Below are positions 33,389 through 46,312 of a stretch of DNA of 64,000 bases, piece by piece (within the stretch, counting starts at the first letter, position 1; each line of letters begins with the position of its first letter). A model generated the notes under the pieces. That model ran no database searches, was not told the DNA's origin, and saw only the letters and a program-made list of their open reading frames with translations. Position numbers and translations under genes: made by a program. This stretch comes from Drechslerella dactyloides. Its lineage: Eukaryota; Ascomycota; Orbiliomycetes; Orbiliales; Orbiliaceae. Location of the stretch: the NCBI GenBank assembly GCA_020064725.1, contig JAGTWJ010000003.1, positions 1,674,001 through 1,738,000 on the forward strand, in the 5' to 3' direction.

Positions 33389-36346
33389 TCACAACCCCTC
33401 CATCACCTTATCGAAATCGAACTCGATATTCTCCATCAACTTCGCCGCTCCGATCCCATCGCAGGCAGCACCACCCTCCTGCCCGGCTGCTAGCAGGTCC
33501 ATCCCGCCATCCTCTACCACGCCGCTCATCAGACTCAAATCTAACGAGAACGCGGCGCCCTCACCGATCCCGGGCACCTCGTACGCGCCCAAGAACGGAT
33601 CATTATTCTCATCCACGAACAAGCTATCGATCGTGTCCAAGATATTTTCACTCAGCTCACTTCCAGAGAACTGCTGAAGCGACTCTGCCACTGACGACCG
33701 CGGCGAATGGTTGTCGTTGTCAATATGCATCGAGCCCGTCGTGTCCGGGTTCTCAAACAGCAGCTGGTTCAAGCTCGTATTCATTGGATGCGCGCTGGCA
33801 ATCGCGTTCGTGGGCACCTCTCCGCTCGTCACGCCGTTGTCTTCGCGAACGATTTCAGATTCCTCGTTTAGGAACGCGGCGATCCGCTCACGTAGATTGT
33901 TATTGTCCAGCGCGTCCGTCAGCCCCATATCGTCGCGCGGCGTCTCGGGTCCGACACTGACGGCAACGCCCATGTCCACGTGTCCGAGGATTCCCTCGCT
34001 GCGCGGCACATAAAGGTTATCCTGCATGATCTGGACGCCGCGCTTGACGAGCATGGCGCGCTGACGGTGCAGCGCCTTCATCGCATCGTCGGCGGTCTGG
34101 AAGCGTTGCCGGTTCGGAACCATGATTTGGATATTGGCCTTCTTGACCGCGGCTTCCAGGAAGTGGGTGGCGAAATCTGCGGCGGCGTAGTTCTCGCGCA
34201 GGCCCTGCATGACCTGCATGCAGAGGCCGAAACCCTGGAGGGAGAGTTCGCGGGTGACGGCGGAGGAGGACTTGATGTCTAGAAGGTGGATTATGACGGC
34301 GGGGAGCATGACGGTCACGCCGACCGTTGGGAGGTATCGGACCAGGTCGTATTCGATGAGTTCTTCGGCGAGGCGGGTGATTTCGTGGGCGGCGTGGCGG
34401 ACCTTCTTGCGGGATACTTCCTGCAGCTCTGGTGCGCGGTTCCGTGCGGGCCATGGAGCTGGCGCCGAGGGCAACACCTGCGGGCGATGCAGCGCGCTGA
34501 CCGTTGTGCTAGAAGTTATGTTAGCTATGGCACTTTGATCCGGGTTTAAGTGATATTTAGGGATATGAACATACAAGTAGACCATGTGCAGGAGATTCCG
34601 GTGCAGCAAAACGCACGGATCCATATCTTCGAGCAGGCTGTTCGCCGGCCGCCAGTAGGCCTCGCGGCACAGTTTCCGCTGCCACTCGCTCAGCTGGTCG
34701 TCGCAGAGCTTGACCTCGCACACTTCGACGTCCGTCTTCTTTGGATGCAGCAGCATCAAATTTTTCGTCGTATCAATTGTGCCATCTTTGCCGGCCACGC
34801 TGTTCAGCACAGAGTACTGTACCGTGAGGACATTCCCAATCAACACACACAGCTTCGCCTTCTCAATACACATAAGCGCGAGCGTTCGCTCCCGTCGTCG
34901 CCGTCGCACCTCCTCGGCATCACCGCCAAACAGGACATCCGCGAGCTCGTCAGTCTCCGGCGTAAAACCGAAGTCCTCGAGCGTGAGCATGGGAACATCG
35001 CAGTCCTCGTTCTTTATCCGCGTGGGGCGACGCATGCCGAGCGCGACCAGCCGGTCTCGCATGAAGCAACTCCACCATACGCGCTTCCACAGCTTCTGGC
35101 GGCGCGGGCTAAGACTTGAATTGACCGGGTTGCGGTGCAGACCAACGGTATGCGAGAGGGAGATAGCGACGCCCATCCAGTGCCAGGTATCCTTTTGGTC
35201 GTCGGGGGTCTCGTACCAGTACGTCATCAGCAGCAGGGCCTGGATGAGGGAGATGCGGTCCTGCTCCCAGTCGAAGTCGTAGAGCATACGGGTCCGCTGG
35301 AAGAAGGCCTTGCGAGCGCTCTTGCGTGAGGTGTAGCCGGCTGCGCGGAGGCTCTCCATCTTGACAAAGGCGGAGCCAGCGAATAGGACGGCTTGGAAGA
35401 GGAGAAGGCTGACGCGTTCGTCCTTGTGCCGTGTGGGGTCGAAGCCTTCCCAGCTGCGAGAGGTAGTTTTGCGCCACTCAGCCTCCTCGATGAGAGGCAT
35501 AAAGGGGTGGACGTAGGCGAAGTAGCAGTCGACGAGTTCCTGCCGGAAGGTCTCGAGGGGGATGGAGGTGGCGCCCTTGCGGACAAGATAATCGACGTCA
35601 TCTGGGGCGAGCCGGGTGGGGGTTGGCTTGATGTAAGAGGGCAGGTCTTTTGTGAGAATCTCATAGCTGGGGACCCGGATTGGGCGAGAGGCGGAGGAGG
35701 TGGAGGTTGATGGCGATGGCTGCTGAGAGATCATGTGGTTGTAAGCGGCCTGGTCGGCGAACTGGGGGACCGAACCCTTCTGTCTGTCATGGCCATTCTC
35801 GTGGATTGTGTCTAACGGGCAGGGTGGGTCTGGAGAACTTATTAGCTGGGTTCGGTGAGGAACATATTCTCTCGTTGAAAAAGACGCATTGTTGAACGTA
35901 CAGGTGAAGATGGGGATGTGGTCTTCGCGGTCCTCGGACAGCTCCTCATGAGAGCTCGAGCTGGGCGACACTGGCTGGACGACGACCTGCGCCTTCTTCT
36001 TCGCCTTGCCGGACTTATCCGCGGCATTCCTGCAAAGGCAAATGTTAGATATGATCACGATAATTTCTTGTGGTAAAAAGACTCACGATCTCCGTTTGCT
36101 TTCCGTGATGATGCAGTCGACGTTGTCCAGTCTGCAGTTAGTACACGGCGCGCCGTGTTCAACGACATTGCAGCGCACTTTGCGGGCCCGGCAGCACTGG
36201 CAGGCCTTGGACGCCCGCCGCTTGATTGGCCGGCCGTTGGCATTGAGGCCGGCGACAGGAGCAGGCCTCTTCGTACCGGCGAGCATGGTGCCCTCTTTGG
36301 CAACGGACTCGGGCTTTGCAGCGGTGACGCTGGTCTCTGAAGCCAT
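33389..36346 (-). CDS. Cutinase transcription factor 1-type (CTF1/FarA/FarB) Zn2Cys6 regulator
   Basis: The exons are 36346-36087, 36029-35902, 35829-34575 and 34508-33389, giving 920 residues with consistent phases, close to the family's usual 850-920. After a basic linker (RPIKRRASKACQCC) the binuclear zinc cluster has Cys at residues 49, 52, 59, 68, 71 and 78 (CX2CX6CX8CX2CX6C), followed by ITESKRR. This sequence around the cluster is characteristic of CTF1/FarA/FarB, which activate cutinase, lipase, beta-oxidation and peroxisome genes in response to fatty acids. The middle homology domain (PFMPLIEEAEW, LLLFQAVLFAGSAFV, WHWMGVAISLSHTVGLHRN) and an acidic C-terminus (MENIEFDFDKVMEGL) suit an activator. 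It is nuclear. Neighbour: a secreted carboxylesterase about 4 kb downstream, a possible target. Confidence 0.9.
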
Positions 36347-39300
36347 CCTGAAGTAATTTGCCCAGTCAAGGCGAAATTCGGGCCGGGGTTGGATTGGTGG
36401 GATGTCGCGACAGCTGGCGTGGGTTGTGAAGTCGGACGAACGGAGTTTCAGCCGAAATGCGCCGGTCGTCAGGAAATATCAAATCAGGACCGCCAACAGC
36501 ACGAGCGCTGGATGATTCGGGTTCTAGGCGCGGAAAAAGGTCTCGCTACTGGTATCATGAATCGACTCCAATGGATATGTACCGAAAATTCAAGCAAGAT
36601 GATCGATAGATTGAAGCGGGCAGGTAAAGTCAAGTATTATAGAAAGTTGGTTCGACGCAGGACGAGTGACGTGAAATCAGTATATCGAATAACACCAGAT
36701 CGCAATATCCCAGATGGTACACATTCCCCGGATTTTTCCTGACGACGATGAAAGAGAAAAAGGCAGGCAGACGGAAGGTTTCAGCAGGACGACAGCCAGC
36801 GTGGAGAATTTAAATAAAGGAAGGAGAAAGAAATGGAAGAGGCCAAAAAAAAGTCCGGGGGAGCAGCTTGATAATAAAGCACCCGCCGGCCGAACTGAGA
36901 TACTAGCCCAGCTATGGCCAAAAGCAACTGAGACCAGGTCCACTCCGGTGCTCCGCAGGCTTGGGAACTGATCGGTGAATGTCATTGCAGATGCAAGCAT
37001 CACGCTTTGGAAGAAGAAAAGAAAGCTGGGGCAAGGTTGGTTTAGTTCGAATCTGTGTCTGGAGGTAAGTTAACAGGGCCTTCTAGCTTCTCCGTTCAGG
37101 GAAAGTATCCGAAGGAAGGCACGAGACAGCGAGCCAACCCTCGGCGGAAAAAACAATTAAACACTGCCAACAGCAGGGTTCTGCGACAGACGATACCTGC
37201 TCGCGCCATGCGACAGTCATCGTGTTCGTGTGTACCGTGCATGCGAACGTTAACCTCTCGTCCGGTATTAAGCCCTGGCTCGAGCCTGTTTGCCTGCTTG
37301 GCCGGCCGTCTCCATCTGGCCATGTCGCCCGTCTCGAATGCATGTTCGCATCATGCAGGCCGCTGACTATGAATGGAATGCCTCCCATCGCGAGTATTCT
37401 TCGAACTAGCCATGTTGAATTCTGCGCCGGCGGTATCAGCGCCCATTCGTCCGCGCTGATAGCGGTGACGACCGTGTACGGATACGTGCATTCTCCGGAG
37501 TGCAAACATGGAGCAGAACGACCTCGGATATGGACTCGGGCAGGGAAGGCGGGGTGCACCTCCAAGACTCTGGGGAAACAATGCCCTGGGGGCGCGCCAA
37601 TCGCAATCAGCACAATACTCGCGGACACAGTAGTTGGGAAGCACACTTGCCTTCCTGTGGAATTGCTCGCGACTCGAGCTAGGCCGTCTCCGGTGCCAGT
37701 CCCGCCGTGCACGCTGTCGGTTTGCCGGGGCGCCTCCGGGGCATGGGATGGCATGGCGAAAGGCGAATGTCATCGCAGGATGCTGTGTCTGGGGTGTGGC
37801 CACGAGGTGCAGCCCGCCGCCCAAACGAGCAAGTCCGCTCGCCAGCTTTCGCAATCTGCATCACGATCTCACTCGCTCCAATCTATTCTGTACACCGCCT
37901 GACATTTCCTGCGTATCGGCGACCGAATGAATGAAGTTAATGGACGAATGAATGGCGGCCGGGGGGACAACAAGACAATCCGATCCAACAGACGCTTCGA
38001 TGCACGGCTCCGTGATCGCATCGATTGCATCGTGAGTAAGCAGCCGTTGCAAGCCCGACGGCAACGTGGATTTGATTGATTGCGCGCATACGACGTAGTC
38101 AGGTCTTAGTCACGACGACAGCGATTCAAGGAGCGCAGTCCCGGCCGTCCATGCCCGTCGTATCGCTGCCCTATAAGAAGGCGACGGAACCACCGGCACG
38201 GCAGAGGAGCCCGCGTGGCAGACGGACAATCGCACGATGCATGCGAGAATGCAATACAATACCATCGTGAAGACATCGAAGTTTAATTATAGCTGAGGGA
38301 GCTGTCGAGTTTCACGACAGGTCTCCTGCGTGTCCACCACCGCTGACAAAGCGTCACTGCATCTGCAAGAGCGCGCCAAGGCCAGGTGGACGAGCTCGAG
38401 TCCCGTCACGACGAATCCGAGACTGGCGCTGGAATCGAATCGGGCCCCGGGCGGTGATTGCCGTGCGTGAGCGTATTCACACGGCGACAGCTGACATCTA
38501 TTCCGTCGGACGAGAGTGCTGTGTATGCACTCTGACTACGTCTTATTCACCATGTCTGTCCGTCTCTTTTAATTTTAGACTATCGTCTCGTACTGGCGGC
38601 TAACATTAGCGGCGGCGCAGAACGGCTGGCCGTTAGTCTTATTCATGTCCAGTTGATCATTCACGGATTCACTCGAGCACAGACAGCCTGCATTCCCTGT
38701 CCCGTGTAGGGTTTCTCGATTCTGCTGCTCAGCCCTGTCGACCGTCTGGCGGAATCACAGCTCTCTCCCAGCTAGGTTCCCGTCAGATGCATCCTACAGA
38801 GTATGTATGCACCGTCGGCCAAATAATTGCATATGTGCCTTCATTCCATTCAGATGTCTCTTGGCGGTTACACCTTGAGTCCACGCTGACCACCAGGCCG
38901 GATGCAACAGCAGACTGGGCACAATGCAATGCAATACAAGCACACTCTTCATTCCTGCGTCCCTCCGAGCATGTGAACGCCATGCACCGCCAGCGAAATT
39001 TTGTGTTCGATTGCCTATCCTTCGTACAGACAGACGAGCCCGCTAGCCTGATTCGGGGGTGACCAGACGGCAATCCAGGTCGGCACGGTGGGAGCTTGCC
39101 CCACTACAGCAGGCCGACGCTGGCTCAAGCACGCCCCAAGCTCGCAATCAGACACAGTCCGGCCGGGCGGCCTGGCAGGTTTTCTGCCTGCATGCCCACT
39201 TAATGTAACTTTCTTCCTTTCTTTCTTTCTTTCTCGAAGCCGATTCGATTTATTCATGCATGGGGCTCATGCTCACTGGCCACATGGGACAGCTGCTTGA

Positions 39301-42300
39301 ATTGTCCAAAGCAACTGCTGTCTGTGTCACTGCTGTTCCAAGTTTAATTGGATACAGCATACTTACTTAAGTACGCAATTACATGTATATTCACCGCCTC
39401 ACGTGCACCTCCAGCAAAATGGGCCAGCTTGCAAGAAGCTCTACCTGCTTCGAGCTTCCCAGCTAAATCCTTTTTGGAGCGTGATAACATCAGACCGGGC
39501 CCTTCGGAGAGCTCTTTCGCTCTGACCCGATCGAGGCAGCAGGCCCCCGAAGACTCTCGCTTCGGATCCTTCAAATTGTCTGTCTTACCTCCAGGCCACC
39601 AATCCGGCAGGCAACAATCACCCATTACTAATCTGCCAGCAACCGTCTACAGATGCATATACCTACAGACATAGAGAGGTTAGTTAGTCTCGATCGTATA
39701 GGTCGAATGATGTCAGCGATGGCCTCGCGTCCTGCGATCTCGCAATCCCCCTGCGCAGCGGCCGAAACCGCGCCGGCAATCCGCGAGCACGCAGCTCCGC
39801 CGGCCCCTTTCGGTATGCCGACCAGTGACCGAAACGGCATATAAGCCTCATACTAAATGTGCCGGACGTCGGACACAACCCGGCGTGGCGTCGACGGCGG
39901 GATGGAAATATCGACACGCAGCGACCGGCCATGGTTAGACCTGAGGGATTTCTGGCACTTTATACGGAGCCCAGCGCATCTGTTGGGCTGGCCCAGACTT
40001 TTATTTTCGTGATTTCGTTCTAATGTTACGACGGCTGGTAGCTGGCTGCCTGCACCTATCCCTTTAAATCTCTGCATAGACATCATCAACCTGCGGCCAG
40101 CCGAATTCAAAGATGCTCTCGCACGGCCGGCCAAGCAGAGACTTATCATATCATCAGCGACGACTCACCCGCTCTTTCAAAGTCAAAGTCTGCAAACTCC
40201 ACCCTCGCTTTCTTCTCGTGAGCCCCACTGTCCCAACTGGCGGCTAGATGCGTCCTGAGGCTGCCGCGCCGCTGATTGGCTGGCTGTTCAGATCGCCCCA
40301 GTTTATTCTTGGCACCAATCCGGGGACGCCGATAATTTCTGACGACTGCGGACGGCTCGCTAACATTGCTGCCCCACCGCCGTGTGCCTCGAGACGAGCT
40401 GCCAAGCTTGTACGTCGCATTTGGGCCGTCGTTCGATTCTGGCTTGATCAATTTTTCGTGGCCGTGTCATCGGAGCATCTATTCCGTAGAGGTCTCGGAA
40501 TGGAGACTACCCCGCCACTAAACAATTTTTTCTGGAGAAGTCATACCTCCATATCGATGCGGGCTACTGAGCCCTGTGAGAAGGCAAAACAAATATTGGG
40601 GAAAAAAAAAAAATATTGCATCGGTTGCATTGCATATATTGCATCTGCGATTCGCCTTATCAATCCGGTTAGCTCTGTTTCCATTCCGAGTAATCGACAA
40701 AAAGGGTTTGTCTACGGTAATCGTCTACTAAATATCGAGGTCTCATCTTGCGCAAATTGCATTCCGAAGATTTCCCCTCGAGGCCTCCGGTGCAACATAT
40801 TCCCGACAATGCCTAACTTCCGCCTGTAGATATGTCCGTCTCCGTCTGCGGTCTGCATCGCCCTCCGGATCGTACGAAGGCGCCGCATTGGGCCGTAAGC
40901 TATCGACATACTAACCCAACCGCGTTCGATCACAAACTAAGTCTCCACGTTGTAAGTCTTCGGTACTCACTCACTTGCGAACCCCTGTCCTGTTCTACTC
41001 GTGTCGTGCAGACGTAACCCAAGTTACCGGATCGATCCTGCCTAAACTTCCAATCGTGTGGGCGGCAAGGTCACCATTACCGAGTTTCAAAGACCTCCAT
41101 CGCCTCCCCATCAAGACATACCCCGGAAAACATAGATTGTGAATTGCTGGATAATCCGTCTTTTGACCCACGGGCACATTCGGCTGCATGTCGCATGCAT
41201 GATATGAAATTTGAGATTCCAAGCTCCTCGAAAATCTGTTGGGGATCATATCAGTCTAGTCTTCGTCCCTGGATGTCACCATCTGTGGTCCGCGATGCGG
41301 ACGACGCATGCTAACGTACTTAAATATTCAAATTTTATCATCAGCCCCGCTCGTCTGATACAGGCACCGTACAGGATGTATGCTTGTGAAAGAAATTTAA
41401 CACTCACTTCGCTTACCGCTGTCATAATGCATGCATACGCGTACTTACGCAGGAGTAATGAGGGAAATTAAACCACGGTGCTATTGCTCTCCGGATTTTC
41501 ATATCCTTGGATACACCTCACGATACCCTGCTCTGGCCCCGGTGCTGGTGCCTCTGCTGTTAATGTTAATTTCTGTACCACCGTAGCAAGGCTGCGCTAT
41601 TGCCCTTCCAGAGGAACCAATTTTATGAAATTGCAGTTCGCCTGTCGCCGCTGTGTTCCCTGCGGATATCAACGTTCCATGCTGAGAGCACAAAGCGTAG
41701 CGTGCAACGAGTCATGTAAATGTGGCGGATCGACGGAGGAGGGGGTGCCTTGGGTCAGGCCCGCGACGGCAAAACCCTCAGCCGCCGTAACTAGCACGCA
41801 TTATTCTCACTAGCATACAAATGTGTCACAAGTTAGCGTCTACTTTTCCTCCTGCTGGAGAATCAATGTCTTTTGCACAAACACTGCTAGTCGATTTTAG
41901 TATTTCATAGCCAAGCGTGCGATCGATCGGTCGTAGTCAGCCTAGAGGAGCTGAAATGCGCATCCCCTCGATAATTTTCTCATTCATCTGCTTGAGGAAA
42001 TCTAAATCAGCGACATGCGGCACATGCAGCCAGTGCACTAGCGCATGCATGCAGGCCGGCAACTATAGCGCCTGGCTTCGAGGCTATGCCGGCAAATGGA
42101 TTAATCACGGAACCATTGCATGAGCTTAGGGTTGCTGGTCGTTCTTCAAGCTTTGTTAAAAACGCTCATTGTATCAGCTACTCGACCTGTTGGGCGTCTA
42201 TCTAGCTTTTAATGGCTAGTGAAATCACCGCCCATGCCGGGGACCCCGCATCGACAGCGATGGGGCGAAATCGGTATCTACTGGTATCGCCAGACTTGAG

Positions 42301-42756
42301 AGGTCAGGCCGCGGCTTAATAATTGCATTTTGCGTTCTCGCAGGATCGATTCGTTAATCCGAATATGATGTCAATCCAAGTTCAACGGTACCTGAAAGTA
42401 ATTTTGCATATTGTTTCAGTGATATGGTACGAGTAATACCATAGATACCTGATGTGCGCCGGCGCGCCTGCATTCCGGAACCCAAACCTAAACGCTGAAC
42501 CTGGAGACATGCTTACGTATCACCGAAGCTCGCACGTGTGTCACTGCCCGTACTTCATCGAACCTTAAATCCAATCCCGCGTGGTATGTGTGTGCCGAAT
42601 TTGAGTTGCGCCTCGGGCCCGCGAAACTGAAATTGTATACGGGTTCCAAAACCACGGGAACTCGATCTTGTGACAGCTGACTTTTGGCTTTTTTGAGAGC
42701 CGGGATTTTCCGGCGCTGCGCACTGACGGTATCTGCAGTATCGCGTCTATCATACG
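36347..42756. other. Long gene-poor region upstream of the CTF1-type regulator
   Basis: About 6.4 kb with no gene I can defend. The longest frames, 37083-37754 (minus) and 37222-37902 (plus), overlap on opposite strands, lack motifs, and look like chance opens in GC-rich DNA. Short microsatellites occur, (CTTT) at about 39211-39233 and an A12 run at 40602-40613, plus clustered TTGCAT words at 40614-40650. Long upstream regions are common for fungal regulators, so part of this may be regulatory or a long leader. Confidence 0.35.
39211..39233. repeat. (CTTT)n microsatellite
   Basis: Five to six CTTT-like units in tandem (CTTCCTTTCTTTCTTTCTTT) on the plus strand. Confidence 0.8.
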
Positions 42757-43263
42757 TCAATCAGAAATGCTCTGTAGTAACGACTGCGGCCCGGTGGGGA
42801 ACATCTCAGGTGCTACTGGCCCGTGGTTTCTAATAGGGTACGATACATAGGTACCCACATAATCCAGGCTTGTCCATTGAGGAGGATTTTGTGCCACTGT
42901 CAGAGTGTGGAACACAGAGAGTCCGGGAAACAAGCTAGAGAACGCGTTAACGCCGACGCAAAGGCTAGTGGCCCATATTTCGCCCTTCAACTTCGAGGCT
43001 TCAATATCTGTTATACATGCATGCATTGGGTCATATGTACCTGGACGCAATGTATTTTGCGTATGCTATATCGGTATATCTACAAACTCAAAATATATGA
43101 CCGATCGTTCGAGCTCCTCGACCGCCAAATTTATCATCGAACAAACTACAACCGCAAGCCTTGCTTCTCTTGTATCTGCTTGGATGCTAACTTCACCCAT
43201 GCATCCAACGTTGATAAATGCAAATTTGCAACAAAATGTGTGTTAGGCCTAGATCTCGTCTGA
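42757..43263 (-). pseudogene. Possible coding remnant or unresolved small gene
   Basis: Two minus-strand segments read like real protein. One, around 43085-43210, contains EARLAVVVCSMINLAVEELE; the other, 42757-43010, contains KLKGEIWATSLCVGVNAF and ends GPQSLLQSISD with a stop at 42757-42759. Both are amphipathic and helical. I could join them only with a non-preferred AAG acceptor, and the upstream end runs into a TAA without a start. This may be a gene with missing exons, a decayed copy, or chance. No family recognised. Confidence 0.25.
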
Positions 43264-44480
43264 TGATGCGGACTCTATAAAAAGGCTGCTGGGAGGATGC
43301 GCTGTACGGGAACTAAACTTGATTACCCGTAATTGCTAATCTATATCTGTCTGTATGTGATATCTTGGTCTTCGTCCTGTAGCACATCTGATACAGAAAT
43401 TTCTTATGCGTTGCTACTCGCGAGGTGACTTTTATGCTATGGGGATTCCTGTGCAATATAGTGGACAAGTAAACCCAAGTACTGGTGACAAATGAGTCAA
43501 GACGATTAGAATAAACCGGGAGCCGCTACTCTGTAGCGCTATCGTGCGGTGATAACTAGGAGTTGACTTATGAGGTGTAAATGGATATTCCCGTGGTGTC
43601 TGTATTATATGCCTGTCTCTGTCCATTGGATGTCGGAGTCAAGAGAGGCGACAGTACTAGTGTAATATTTGATCATGATATGCTCGAGAGCGCTACTGTA
43701 AATATCGATGCGGGAGATTTTCAAAAGCCCCTGCGATGAATTATGGCCTGATATGGGGCAGACTGACCGTAGACAAACTCCCCCTTGATATAAAATTATA
43801 TCGCAATATCGGAGCGTTTCCCTGGGCTGGAACTCTAGTAGACGGATCCGAGAGACAAGTGCTCGGAATACGTATGTCAAACTGTATACGTAGGTAGGGT
43901 GTCAGTGTAAAACCAGGATTTTCTGCGTTGACTAATGGTTCTTTCGAAGGTGAATGCAATCTTTCAAGGGAGAATACAATCGATCATGATATACGGAATC
44001 TTTCGCGCATAGTGGTAGCTCGTCCTACTCTTGTACGATTGTTGATACTCGTCTGTTCGCATCCGTGTTCCACATGCATGAGCGCGAGGTGGGGCGACTG
44101 CTTAAGGTTGTGGCTGTCATGATGGGACTCCCTCTGTAGAAGACTCGTCGAAGTAATTCGCCCCGTGTAAGTGATAGAACGACGGTCCGCGCGTAGTAGG
44201 GGTACCTGTCTCATTTTAACATTATGGTAGCTGTGTGTACCTGGGTCTGTACAATTACAACTAAACTATATAGTCGAATCGATATCTAATCATATACCTG
44301 GGCTACCAAGCACTTAATATATTGAGATATCGATTATCAAACATTAGATTCTTATGAAGTTTTGGTTCATCAATAACGCTAAACCCGCAACAACATTGTT
44401 GCATTTCAAACCATACCGAAACCTTCAAATATAACTTCTTACAAATGAACCCCTGCTAGTATAAGTAGACCTGGTCTAGG
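43264..44480. other. Intergenic, AT-rich
   Basis: Short frames only (43605-43959). Nothing supported. Confidence 0.35.
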
Positions 44481-45418
44481 CTAATACCCTTGAGTAGTCT
44501 CAATTCCACCTATGGTATTTATTTGAGGTTCGCGTCTGTTTCTCCGTAGCAATAGAAACAAAATGGCGATAGAAACTAGTAGCAGCGGAATGCCAAGGCC
44601 AAGTCCTACACCTAATGCGATCTTTGAGGTTTCCGATAAATTACTACCTGAAAGAGCTGGTACATCCGTTCCCGATGATGTTGGGAGAGTGGGAGCGGAC
44701 GTTATAGGAGGACCCAGGGACATCTGGGAAGACAGAGCAGCGAGTGCGCTGTCTGCAGAGGACCAGATCTGGATGGCCGAGGGATCCACGCCTTATATCA
44801 ACAAGTAAGCATTCTACTGAAAATAAAATCTTTATTTGAAGGTGATTGCCAAACGTACCAAAGGCTGTGGTAGGTGTGATATAAACTGTCATGGTGGTAC
44901 CCACCGAATTACATCCCCACCCTGTTAGCGCAACTTCCGTATTCTGTGGGTTGGCGTACACGTGGATCGGCATGCATGCGAAGTCGGCGTCAATATCCAG
45001 GAGTCCTGGACAAATTGCTGTTAGCCTTCGACATAAGCGAGCGACCAAGTTTGGTTCCTACTGCAGCGCTTGCAATACTGAACATTGACATTATCACAGC
45101 CGCGCGCCGTAACAAAGCATGTTGTAGGTACGACCGTGTAGTCGCTCGAAGCCGTGCAGGCAAAGTAGCGACCGGAAACGGCCATCGAGAACGTGAGCGA
45201 GGAACTGATGAAACATCGCTGCGGCTGGCCTGAGAAACGAAAGGATAGCGGTTAGCATTGACATATTGGAAGTACGTGTCACTTGGGATGCATAGGCATC
45301 GAGGGCGTGACATGCCTGGATCCCCCGATGAGTAACCGTATACCTCAAGAGAGGCACTGACGTCGACGGGGCTTATGAGGGTGCTTGTTTGGCTTGCATC
45401 AGGTGGTCCGTTGGCCAT
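44481..45418 (-). CDS. Cysteine-containing single-pass membrane protein, four exons
   Basis: The exons are 45418-45283, 45229-45062, 45005-44859 and 44791-44481, giving 253 residues; all three introns (53-67 nt) are phase 1. The ectodomain has scattered cysteines (RPRCLCIPS, GRYFACTASS, TTCFVTARGCDN, QYCKRC, ADFACMPIHVY, LTGWGCNSVG). A Ser/Thr/Pro-rich stalk follows, then one strong transmembrane helix (IALGVGLGLGIPLLLVSIAILFLLL), a basic stop-transfer (RRNRREP) and a 12-residue tail. This looks like a fungal cell-surface sensor or wall-associated protein. No signal peptide is seen at the chosen ATG, so an upstream exon may be missing. Uniform intron phase is typical of exon-shuffled ectodomains. 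Family not recognised. Confidence 0.6.
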
Positions 45419-45979
45419 TGTTGATGTAGGGGACACTGCTCTAGAGGCTGGACTATATTGAGATGTATGCGGATTTGATCTCTTCGATCAAACTCTCTCT
45501 TCCCCATGCGGATTGTAGATTGCATCGATTGCCTAGCCTTGAGGCTGCGATTGTCTGAGCCTTGTGGCGGTCATGATGGGCTGAAGTCATGTGATTAATC
45601 CCACAATCCCATAAGCGAGCACGCGACGCGTTCCATTTAGCCGCTGGAGAAGGGAGAGCTATTTCACGAAATGTGCGGCGACATTGTTGCGCGACTGGCT
45701 GCTGTAATGACGGTGTTTGGAATTTGGGCAAAATAGCACCTATGTGTCAGGACGGTGAAGTGCTAGCGTATACGGAGTACTGCCCTTATGGTCCTGTCTC
45801 CTGAGTGTTTTACTTAGTAATACGTAATTGACATGATTTGGCTCGAAAGAAGAGTGCTGGGATCTCGAGAGAGGATAAGAGTATGCAATAGATTTTCGGG
45901 GAAATAGTATAAAGCAGACGGAGCAGAATTATCAGACAAGATATGTTCGCTCTACTTAAGAAGAGCCTGAATTTTGGGT

Positions 45980-46312
45980 CTACAGCCGGTGAGAATTAAT
46001 AGTGCCAAGAAAGTCTTGGCACCCCTCGAGAGGTTTTTGATGAATGCTTCTTTCGGCCCGGCGTATACGCGTAAATGAATCAACCAAGTCTCGAGCATCC
46101 GCTGTAGGTCTAGTGGTATCAGTATACTCAATGAACCTAGTTCTTTGGGAACAAGAAAAGAGACGCCGCCCAAGTTGCGGACGCGAATATGAACACAGTA
46201 CAGCATTATCAACCGGGGTTCTATGTAAGCTCGAAATCGAAGCTGCCTGCGCACTAGCTTACAGATCGCTGCCTGCGCGAACCCTGGGTCTATGAATGTG
46301 AATGGGAGACAT
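45980..46312 (-). CDS. Tentative small two-exon gene
   Basis: Candidate exons are 46312-46263 and 46220-45980, with a very short 42-nt intron (GTAAGC to CATAG) in matching phase, giving about 96 residues. The C-terminal half (TRFIEYTDTTRP, DLVDSFTRIRRAERSIHQ) is hydrophilic and helical, resembling the style of the neighbouring orphan genes. The overlapping frame at 45952-46338 is longer but less protein-like. Weak evidence overall. Confidence 0.25.

Noticed and set aside
37083..37902. Two ORFs above 220 codons on opposite strands
   Set aside because: They overlap almost completely, have no domain-like blocks and uneven composition, and there is no reason to prefer either. Probably chance opens in GC-rich DNA.
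42823..43263. 146-codon plus-strand ORF
   Set aside because: The opposite strand reads more like protein; the plus frame is Cys/Arg-rich and motif-free.
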